NCBI GenBank assembly: GCA_042408965.1
Contig: JBHOQN010000086.1
Location: forward strand, 1 to 51,023
Origin: Thermogemmatispora sp042408965
GTDB taxonomy: Bacteria; Chloroflexota; Ktedonobacteria; Ktedonobacterales; Ktedonobacteraceae
Reading direction: 5' to 3'
Length of the DNA: 51,023 bases
Notes under the pieces: model-generated
What the model was told of the DNA's origin: nothing
What the model saw: only the letters and a program-made list of their open reading frames with translations
Database searches by the model: none
Shown: positions 1 to 5,447 of the stretch, piece by piece
Numbering within the stretch: the first letter of the stretch is position 1
How the letters are laid out: each line of letters begins with the position of its first letter
Made by a program: the position numbers and the translations under genes

Positions 1-43
1 TTGTTATTTGTCTTTAAATCATATCTCATACAGCAGAGTATAA

Positions 44-86
44 CCCACAAGCAATAGATATGTCAATAGTATCTATTGCTTGTGGG
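44..86 (-). repeat. 17-bp perfect inverted repeat past tnpB (IS right-end hairpin or terminator)
   Basis: Arm 44-60 (CCCACAAGCAATAGATA) pairs perfectly with arm 70-86 across a 9-nt loop. It lies about 37 bp past the tnpB stop codon, where IS605 elements carry the subterminal hairpin recognised by TnpA. It has no U-tract on either side, so it is a less convincing intrinsic terminator than a transposon-end hairpin. Confidence 0.7.
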
Positions 87-122
87 AGCGCCTTATATCC
101 CCCTGTCTGAATGCCAGGGGGC
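44..122 (-). ncRNA. Putative omega-RNA (TnpB guide RNA scaffold) and right end
   Basis: TnpB nucleases use a guide RNA made from the 3' end of tnpB and the element's right end. Directly abutting the tnpB stop (123-125) is a 7-bp hairpin (99-105 with 115-121, CCCCCTG/CAGGGGG), followed by the 17-bp hairpin at 44-86. Two stable stem-loops in this position fit an omega-RNA scaffold. The RNA would begin inside tnpB, and its guide would lie at about base 43 or lower. This is inferred from position and structure only; the boundaries are approximate. Confidence 0.4.
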
Positions 123-1217
123 TTACGGCGCAGATGCTAAAATGTTGATGGCGGCGTTGTGGTCACGATCAAGTACTAGCCCACAGCCAGAACAGATATG
201 CGTCCTGACCGAGAGGCTTTTCTTGACCCGTGTTCCACAGGTACTACACTCTTGACTCGTGAAAGCTGGTTCTACGGCGATGACGGGAATATCATGGACA
301 TGCCCGTAGTAGTTGAGCCATGTGAGGAAACGCCCCCAGGAAGCATCACTGATACTCTTAGAGAGTTTCCTGTTCTTCACGAGGTTGGCTATCTTCAAGT
401 GCTCATAGGCAATCAAATCGTGAGATGAGATGAGCGTGCTTGCCGTCTTTCTGGCAAAGTCTTCACGCTGCCGTTGCACTTTCAGATACGCCTTTGCCAG
501 TTGCTTTCTGGCTTTTTTGCGATTGGCTGATTTCTTCTGCGTGCGGGAGAGCCTTCGATGCAACTTCTTCAACCGCTTCTCAGCTTTCCTCAAGTGACGT
601 GGGTTAGCGACGGTGTTTCCCGATGACGTCGTCAGGAACTCCTTCAGTCCCATATCAATCCCAACCTGTTTGCCAGTCGGGACATGCTCAACGTGCCTTT
701 CTGCATCGACGGCAGACTGACAATAGTAGCCATCAGCACGACGTAGTAGTCGTACCCGTTTGATCTGTTTGAGAGGATACTCCTCAATCCGTTGCCCTTT
801 ATTCCCAACCAGACGCAGACGCCCAATACCACAGCCATCGGTGAAGGTGATATGCTTGCCATCCGGAGAGAGTTTCCATCCGGTGTTTTTGTATTCGACC
901 GAGCGGTTGTCGTGCTGAAAGCGGGGATAGCCTTTCTTACCGGGCTTCTTGTTTTTGCAGCTCTCGTAAAAACGCGAAATAGCGGCCCAGGCCCGATCCG
1001 CGCTGGCTTGCCGGGCCTGGGAGTTGAGAGGGGCTGCAAACGAGTACTCCTGAGCGAGAACAGCACAATAGCATTGCAAGTCGTTTTTCGAGACGCCGTG
1101 CCCATCCATCCATTTACGGAGACACTTGTTGCGGATGAATTGCACAATGCGAATGGCTTCCTCAATCGCCTGATATTGCTGCTGGTTTCCGTCCAGTTTG
1201 TACTCGTAGATCAGCAT
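123..1217 (-). CDS. tnpB: TnpB-type RNA-guided nuclease of an IS200/IS605 element
   Basis: This 364-aa protein is a full-length TnpB (OrfB). TnpB proteins are RNA-guided DNA endonucleases that cut the empty donor site and so help the element persist. The split RuvC site is complete: Asp188 in GIDMGL, Glu272 in AYEHL, and Asp350/Asp352 in the LDRDHNAAINIL motif. The zinc finger Cys324, Cys327, Cys342 and Cys345 lies between the second and third RuvC motifs, as expected. The middle is rich in Lys and Arg (about 205-255), fitting RNA binding. The start has an AGAAGGA ribosome site 8 to 9 bases upstream. The gene follows the 118-aa gene by 12 bp on the same strand and is probably co-transcribed with it. 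No frameshift or lost key residue is visible. Confidence 0.93.
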   Translation of the reverse strand: MLIYEYKLDGNQQQYQAIEEAIRIVQFIRNKCLRKWMDGHGVSKNDLQCYCAVLAQEYSFAAPLNSQARQASADRAWAAISRFYESCKNKKPGKKGYPRFQHDNRSVEYKNTGWKLSPDGKHITFTDGCGIGRLRLVGNKGQRIEEYPLKQIKRVRLLRRADGYYCQSAVDAERHVEHVPTGKQVGIDMGLKEFLTTSSGNTVANPRHLRKAEKRLKKLHRRLSRTQKKSANRKKARKQLAKAYLKVQRQREDFARKTASTLISSHDLIAYEHLKIANLVKNRKLSKSISDASWGRFLTWLNYYGHVHDIPVIAVEPAFTSQECSTCGTRVKKSLSVRTHICSGCGLVLDRDHNAAINILASAP

Positions 1218-1229
1218 CGGATGATCCTT

Positions 1230-1586
1230 CTACTCTTCAATCAGCACACACTCGGAGAGACGTTTGGTACGTTCCTCGTGTGTTTCAGGATGCAAGGGGC
1301 CAGAGAGGTAGCCCACCAGGACGGCTAAGAGTTCTTCCACACCGTTTGGAAACGCGCTCTTGTGACATCCATCATCTATCTGATAGTGTCCCTGCTCATC
1401 GCGTACAGCAATGAGGCCAAGTAGGTCCGACGTTTTGAGTGCCTCTTTTCCTCCCTCTCTTACCTGTTCTTCCCAGGCATCTTCAAAATAGTACTGTCGT
1501 CCACGCGTGTAGCCCACTTCAAAGGCGTGTCGATCGAGAACCAGAGTCATGTTGCCCCACTGGATGGGGGATAGCATCGTCTGCAT
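1230..1586 (-). CDS. Unknown 118-aa protein between tnpB and its promoter
   Basis: I do not recognise this family. The protein is small, acidic and soluble, with a motif DRHAFEVGYTRGRQYYFEDAW near the N-terminus and a second conserved-looking stretch IDDGCHKSAFPNGVEELLAVLVGYL. It has no membrane segment and no zinc cluster. The start is supported by GAGGAAGAAG just upstream of ATG, and a consensus minus-strand promoter lies about 140 bp upstream (1724-1752). It ends 12 bp before tnpB, so the two genes are probably one operon. It could be an accessory gene carried by the element, for instance a regulator, or a host gene trapped inside it. Coding status is well supported by promoter, ribosome site and spacing; function is unknown. 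Confidence 0.65.
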   Translation of the reverse strand: MQTMLSPIQWGNMTLVLDRHAFEVGYTRGRQYYFEDAWEEQVREGGKEALKTSDLLGLIAVRDEQGHYQIDDGCHKSAFPNGVEELLAVLVGYLSGPLHPETHEERTKRLSECVLIEE

Positions 1587-1723
1587 GCTTCTTCCTCTCG
1601 AATAGCGGTGAAACTGGTGACTGCTCTACGAGTACAAAAGGAAGCCTCTAGAGACTTGCTGCAAAGTCGTATCGTCTTACTTGATGGTGTAGACCTAAAA
1701 GTTCGATACGTCTTTATTTTTCC

Positions 1724-1752
1724 AGTATACCCAATTGTTCTCTGGCTGTCAA
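1724..1752 (-). promoter_or_regulatory. Sigma70-type promoter for the 118-aa gene and tnpB
   Basis: On the minus strand TTGACA (1747-1752) and TATACT (1724-1729) are separated by exactly 17 bp. Predicted transcription starts near 1717, leaving a leader of about 130 nt before the ATG at 1586. Confidence 0.7.
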
Positions 1753-1759
1753 GCCCTAA

Positions 1760-1788
1760 TTGACTGGCTTGTTCAATTGTGTTAAACT
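1760..1788 (+). promoter_or_regulatory. Sigma70-type promoter for the HTH gene and tnpA
   Basis: TTGACT (1760-1765) and TAAACT (1783-1788) are 17 bp apart. Transcription would start near 1795, about 27 bp before the ATG at 1822. The -35 boxes of this and the opposing promoter are only 7 bp apart, so the two operons can be controlled together. Confidence 0.6.
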
Positions 1789-1821
1789 GTCCTCGTAGAC
1801 CTAAAAGGAGGATATCATTTC

Positions 1822-2034
1822 ATGGCAATAGAGAAAACCCCCATTAGCACCAGAGAAGCTGCCAGGATGTTAGGGGTAGCTCCTCGAACGGTAGTGCGTC
1901 TTGTCGAACGCAATGAAATCTCTGGCTTTCGTGTCGGGGATGTGTGGCGCTTTTACCGCGAGGACATTCAACAGTACATTGACGAGCAAACAAGGGGAAA
2001 GCAAAAACAGGAGGAGAAGAAACAGGACTCCTGA
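1822..2034 (+). CDS. Excisionase/MerR-type HTH DNA-binding protein (70 aa)
   Basis: The sequence is a single small DNA-binding domain of the helix-turn-helix 17 (excisionase-like) type: a helix STREAARMLGVAPRTVVRLVE, then the wing GFRVGDVWRFYREDIQQYI, then a charged tail of about 15 residues. Such proteins act as transcription regulators or recombination directionality factors. The start is well set by AAAAGGAGG 9 bases before ATG. It lies 15 bp upstream of tnpA on the same strand. A separate HTH protein paired with a Y1 transposase is not part of the standard IS605 gene set; in IS607 a comparable HTH is fused to a serine recombinase, which is a different system. It may repress the divergent promoters just upstream. 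Confidence 0.8.
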   Translation: MAIEKTPISTREAARMLGVAPRTVVRLVERNEISGFRVGDVWRFYREDIQQYIDEQTRGKQKQEEKKQDS

Positions 2035-2049
2035 GTTTCAAGAACGGGG

Positions 2050-2520
2050 TTGACTGCTGTGGACTACCAGCATCATCGACATAGTGTCCACCTCATCGTA
2101 TATCATCTCATCTTTTGCCCGAAGAGGCGGCGGCGTGTGCTGGTCGGGCCGGTTCAAAAGCGCCTGGAACAGATTATTTATGAGGGCATCAACGAACACG
2201 ATTGGCAACTCATTGAGTTAGCCATTCAGCCCGATCATGTGCACGTGTTTGTGCGGACCAGTCCCTGCACGCTCCCCTCAGATATGCCCAGGTTGATCAA
2301 AGGGCGCTCTTCACGCTTGTTGCGAAAGGAGTTTGTCCACTTGCGGAACTTACCAACGCTGTGGACCCACTCTTATTTTCTCTCCACAGCAGGCAATGTC
2401 AGTAGCGAGACCAGAGAGCGATATATTCAACAACAAAGCGAGAACGAAGATAGTGTCTGCCTGGAACTATCCCTACCCATCCTGCCCCAAATAAGGAACG
2501 CCCATTCATCCCCGGCTTAG
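2050..2520 (+). CDS. tnpA: Y1 (HUH) transposase TnpA, IS200-like
   Basis: This 156-aa protein is an IS200-like single-strand transposase, which excises and inserts a single DNA strand at hairpin ends. The HUH motif is His63-Val-His65 in QPDHVHVFV, and the catalytic tyrosine is Tyr125 in SSETRERYIQQQ. The N-terminal strand HLIVYHLIFCPKRRRRVL is typical. The length agrees with the family's usual 130-155 residues, with a slightly long C-terminal tail. The start is TTG at 2050, or GTG at 2059; both follow the HTH stop by 15-24 bp and neither has a strong ribosome site, so translation is probably coupled to the HTH gene. Confidence 0.92.
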   Translation: MTAVDYQHHRHSVHLIVYHLIFCPKRRRRVLVGPVQKRLEQIIYEGINEHDWQLIELAIQPDHVHVFVRTSPCTLPSDMPRLIKGRSSRLLRKEFVHLRNLPTLWTHSYFLSTAGNVSSETRERYIQQQSENEDSVCLELSLPILPQIRNAHSSPA

Positions 2521-2553
2521 AAAGACCGGCGCTTTCTGGGCCGCTTTCTGTAA
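2519..2553. other. Candidate left end of the IS605-type element
   Basis: Immediately after the tnpA stop, AGAAAG (2519-2524) and CTTTCT (2532-2537) can form a 6-bp hairpin, and CGCTTTCTG occurs twice (2530-2538 and 2542-2550). On the minus strand the tetranucleotide TTAC (2550-2553) sits just outside, which is the cleavage motif of IS608. Assignment to this exact site is inference. Confidence 0.35.
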
Positions 2554-2557
2554 TCCC

Positions 2558-3514
2558 TCAATGAAACCATTGTACCATCTGCAGAAATGCATGAATGGCC
2601 CCCTGAACATCAATGTGGATGAGCTTAAGCAAGAGCGTGTTAAAGGCCGGAGAAAGCTCGGCTACGAGCAGCAGCGCCAGCGCAATGGTGACCAGGGTCA
2701 GAAGAATCAAGAGCACGACGCGCCATAGTGGGAAGGCTGGCCGCTGGTACTTTCTGGTCGCGGGCCGGTGGACTGGACGCATGTGGCGGGTGGGCCGCAG
2801 CGGCACCTCATAGGCCTGCTCGACTGTCAGCGGGAGCGGCTCGTCCTCACTGGGGGACGCTGGCGCTCGGAGAGCCGGGACGGTGGGCACCTCGCTCAGA
2901 TCGCTGGTTGGCTGCTGCGCTCTGTCCCTCTCTGGCGGTTCGGGACGGGTGCTAAGCTCCTCGATCGGTGTCTGCGTGCCGGGCGTCTCCTGCACTGTCG
3001 GGGCGCTGCTGGTGGCAGCCTGCCCAGTGATTGGCAGCGGTGTGACGCTGTTGGTTTCGACGGTCTCGATGGCTGCGATAAAGGCAGACGGAGGCGAGGC
3101 TGCGCGGAAGCGTCCGGCGCTGATGCAGGCGAGCAATGGCTCGCGTTCGCCGCTTTCCTCTGCAGTGGCGGGTGCTGTTGTGGGCGAGGCCTGCGCTGCA
3201 GGCGGGAAGAGTGTTCCCTCAAGTGGTGGGAGATCACGGCGGAAGGGCAGCCCCAGTTCCGCAACGCAGGCGCCACAGATGCCATGCACGTCGTCCCAGC
3301 ATTCGGGGCAGGAGGCACGCCGACAGCGGAAGCAGAAATGGCTGATGCTCATCAATGCGGCTTCCAGCACGGTCGAGCTGGCCAGACGCAGCTCCTGGTG
3401 CAGATGAGATGGGGCATATGTTGCGCCACAGACCAGACAACTGACGGTCGCGTCGCTCGTCACCTGTGGCCGGTAGAGGCGCCTGATACTTCTGATCGAT
3501 CCTGAATCACTCAT
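2558..3514 (-). CDS. Membrane-anchored protein with four CxxC zinc-binding pairs
   Basis: I do not recognise a named family. The 318-aa protein has three parts. Residues 20-90 hold four Cys pairs: 26/29, 61/64, 69/72 and 80/83, enough for two zinc ions in a cross-braced arrangement. Residues 95-260 are a long low-complexity linker rich in Pro, Ala, Thr and Glu. Residues about 267-290 form one strongly hydrophobic helix, preceded by Arg/Lys-rich sequence, so the zinc domain should lie in the cytoplasm (inside-positive rule). The remaining 28 residues are amphipathic. The gene is single; the IS element ends a few bases from its stop codon. The zinc domain suggests protein or nucleic acid binding at the membrane, but that is inference. 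Confidence 0.75.
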   Translation of the reverse strand: MSDSGSIRSIRRLYRPQVTSDATVSCLVCGATYAPSHLHQELRLASSTVLEAALMSISHFCFRCRRASCPECWDDVHGICGACVAELGLPFRRDLPPLEGTLFPPAAQASPTTAPATAEESGEREPLLACISAGRFRAASPPSAFIAAIETVETNSVTPLPITGQAATSSAPTVQETPGTQTPIEELSTRPEPPERDRAQQPTSDLSEVPTVPALRAPASPSEDEPLPLTVEQAYEVPLRPTRHMRPVHRPATRKYQRPAFPLWRVVLLILLTLVTIALALLLVAELSPAFNTLLLKLIHIDVQGAIHAFLQMVQWFH

Positions 3515-3859
3515 TGTTGCACTACTGGCGGCTCTTTTCTGGGCTGACTATGCTGCACTCTCTGAGCAGGCTATCTTCCCCTTTTTCTGGAGAAACGCCC
3601 GTGAACCCGAGAATCGGATACACACTGGCGCATTGCTCTCTAAAGAGTATACCCTGGAGGAGGCAAAACTGCAGGTAGCCTCATATCGTTCCTGTGAGAG
3701 GGGCGCGTGAGCCTGTAGGGACCTGGGTGATCTATCTGGCCTGGGTGGCTGAGTGATTCGGCATCTGTTGGCCGCTGGGGCGGGTTTGCGGGAGAGTTGA
3801 CGCGGCCTGGTGGCTCTGAGTGAGCAGAGAAAGGTGCCCGCGACGGCCGGTCGCGGTCC
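3515..3859. other. Intergenic region, no convincing gene
   Basis: This stretch separates two divergent genes. Open frames exist on the minus strand (such as 3548-3940) but one runs into the start of the 3917 gene, and they lack ribosome sites and recognisable protein features. I see no RNA gene here. Confidence 0.5.
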
Positions 3860-3889
3860 TCGACAGCGCGCGCGCTCTGATTGTATAGT
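3860..3889 (+). promoter_or_regulatory. Sigma70-type promoter for the nitroreductase-like gene
   Basis: TCGACA (3860-3865) and TATAGT (3884-3889) are separated by 18 bp, giving a transcription start near 3896 and a leader of about 20 nt that contains the AGGAGGGG ribosome site. Confidence 0.6.
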
Positions 3890-3916
3890 GTTTAAAAAAA
3901 GGAGGGGACTGCCTGT

Positions 3917-5236
3917 ATGAGTTCCGAGTTCTTTGCGCATCAGAGCCAGAGCGAGTGCGAAGAGCAGGCCCTGCAGGAGCTGCTGCGCTTTCCCTTCGTC
4001 GACGCCCTGTTCGGCCGACGCTCACGACGCTTCTTCCGTGGGGCCGAGATCCCTGACGGCCCGCTGGCCTACCGCTCGCGCCATGAGCCGTTGCCTCTGA
4101 GCGAGCTTGAGCGCATACTGGTGCTGACCGCTTGCGGTGGCAATACTGGCTGGCACCATTCGATTACGCGCCACGATCGCTATGCGCCGCATCTCTCCAA
4201 CTATCCGGCGGCTGCAGGAGGAAGGACCTTTCCCTCAGCGGCAGGTTTTCACACCAGCGAGCTATTTTTTACCGATGACAGCGGGACCTATCTCTTCCAG
4301 ACGCGCGACGCGCCTGCTCTGGTGCCGCGCGCTGAGGATGGAACCCTCAGCCTGGTTGACCTGGTGCTGGCCCATCGCTCGCGCATTCGCAAGCTCTCCG
4401 ATCAGCGGGTCTACATTCCGCCGCGCGAACCGTACATGGAGGGCCACAATACCTGGGTGGCCAATCGGCCCGGCTCGCTGCTGGTGATCCCCGTTGGAGA
4501 TGTGGCGCAGCATGCCATCGCCAATCTCTGTTTCTTCACGCAGAACGGCTACTGCATCTATGATGATGTCAATCGCCAGCCCATTCCTGGCCTGGAGCAG
4601 TTTCGCGATCTGGTGGATGTTGATCATCCGTTGCCATTGACCTTTCTTGATCAGTACTCTCTGACCGAGTGCACCGCGGAGTTATCGACAGCCACCTATG
4701 CGGGAATGTTGATGTTGCAGGCGATGGGCCTGGGGGGATGGATGTTCAATGGCATCGATCGGCTGACCATGCTGGGGGCCAGCGGTGATCCCGCCGTACC
4801 GGGCCTGGGATTCCGCTACGACAGTGATGAGCGTTGGGCGCTTCCCAATCCGACCGGGCTCGAGGGGGTCTTTGAGGGCCATTGTCCGCCCCATTATCCC
4901 GATATGCGGGCGGCGGTTGAGCACTTCTGTGAGCGCAAGTTTGGTCCTGGTGGGCCGTTCCATCCCGATACGCCGGGTCCCTGGAAGGAGAGTCGCAAGG
5001 TGCGCAGCAGCGCACAGGTGCACGACGAGCGCTTCCGCACATGTGTGGCCTTGCAGGCGCAGTACGTCTACGACACCTTCGGCAAATTCCCGGGCACGGT
5101 GCCGACGATCTTTATCCTGATGTATCTGCAGTGTCATCACCTGGATCTGGAGTACTATGACCAGCTCTTCCTGCCCGGCGCCTATCTGCGCACGCATGCC
5201 GAGCATTTAGAGCGCTGGCATGGGATCAGAGAGTAG
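3917..5236 (+). CDS. Nitroreductase-fold (SagB/ThcOx-like) protein
   Basis: The 439-aa protein shows the layout of the FMN-dependent nitroreductase superfamily. Near residue 34 is RRSRRFF, matching the arginine-rich FMN-phosphate motif of the family. It is followed by PLPLSELERILVLTACGG and by FPSAAGFHTSELFF, which resembles the PSaGalyplE pattern of SagB-like oxidoreductases. Later TYAGMLMLQAMGLGGWMF fits the second FMN-site helix. The C-terminal 150 residues have no obvious counterpart in short nitroreductases. The substrate is unknown; SagB-type members oxidise azolines in peptide modification, but no peptide or cyclodehydratase gene is next to it. The ribosome site GGAGGGG is strong. It stands alone with its own promoter and a terminator-like hairpin after it. 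Confidence 0.7.
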   Translation: MSSEFFAHQSQSECEEQALQELLRFPFVDALFGRRSRRFFRGAEIPDGPLAYRSRHEPLPLSELERILVLTACGGNTGWHHSITRHDRYAPHLSNYPAAAGGRTFPSAAGFHTSELFFTDDSGTYLFQTRDAPALVPRAEDGTLSLVDLVLAHRSRIRKLSDQRVYIPPREPYMEGHNTWVANRPGSLLVIPVGDVAQHAIANLCFFTQNGYCIYDDVNRQPIPGLEQFRDLVDVDHPLPLTFLDQYSLTECTAELSTATYAGMLMLQAMGLGGWMFNGIDRLTMLGASGDPAVPGLGFRYDSDERWALPNPTGLEGVFEGHCPPHYPDMRAAVEHFCERKFGPGGPFHPDTPGPWKESRKVRSSAQVHDERFRTCVALQAQYVYDTFGKFPGTVPTIFILMYLQCHHLDLEYYDQLFLPGAYLRTHAEHLERWHGIRE

Positions 5237-5357
5237 GGGAGTGATCCCGCGGAGACGGCCATCTGTCAGCGGAGCAGTGCGGGCCGTGTGGGTAGCTAGA
5301 GCACCATCTGTGCGGGTGTACAGCTCACTGCGAGGATAACGCTGAGTGCAATGCATA

Positions 5358-5400
5358 CGTGAGGGACGCTCTGCCGTTGAGGCGGCAAACGTCCCTCACG
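5358..5400. terminator. Bidirectional terminator-like hairpin between convergent genes
   Basis: CGTGAGGGACG (5358-5368) pairs perfectly with 5390-5400, and inside it TGCCG (5372-5376) pairs with CGGCA (5383-5387). It lies between the plus-strand gene ending at 5236 and the minus-strand gene ending at 5448. No U-tract follows in either direction. Confidence 0.65.
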
Positions 5401-5447
5401 CGCACAAGGCTTTCCTCGCAGCGCGTGGCGAGGTCTCGCTCACCTGC

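Larger units (their letters stand above)
1689..1807. repeat. 13-bp direct repeat flanking the divergent promoters
   Basis: GTAGACCTAAAAG occurs at 1689-1701 and again at 1795-1807, in the same orientation. The second copy starts at about the predicted transcription start of the HTH-tnpA operon and runs into its ribosome site; the first lies in the leader of the 118-aa/tnpB operon. The two exact copies bracket both promoters, which suggests binding sites for a regulator, possibly the adjacent HTH protein. Confidence 0.5.
44..2553. mobile_element. IS200/IS605-family element with divergent tnpA/tnpB and two extra small genes
   Basis: A Y1 transposase gene (2050-2520, plus) and a TnpB gene (123-1217, minus) point away from each other, which is the IS605 layout. 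In that layout the right end lies past the tnpB stop and the left end past the tnpA stop. Here a 17-bp perfect hairpin (44-86) follows tnpB, and short repeats at 2519-2550 follow tnpA. Both proteins keep their catalytic residues, so the element may be active. It is unusual that about 830 bp with two additional genes (118 aa and 70 aa HTH) separates tnpB from tnpA. The exact ends are not proven: the left limit may lie at or before base 44, and the right limit is set only by the neighbouring stop codon at 2558. Confidence 0.65.

Noticed and set aside
3548..3940. 130-aa minus-strand frame upstream of the nitroreductase-like gene
   Set aside because: It overlaps the start of the 3917 gene, lacks a ribosome site and has an unlikely Arg/Pro-rich composition.
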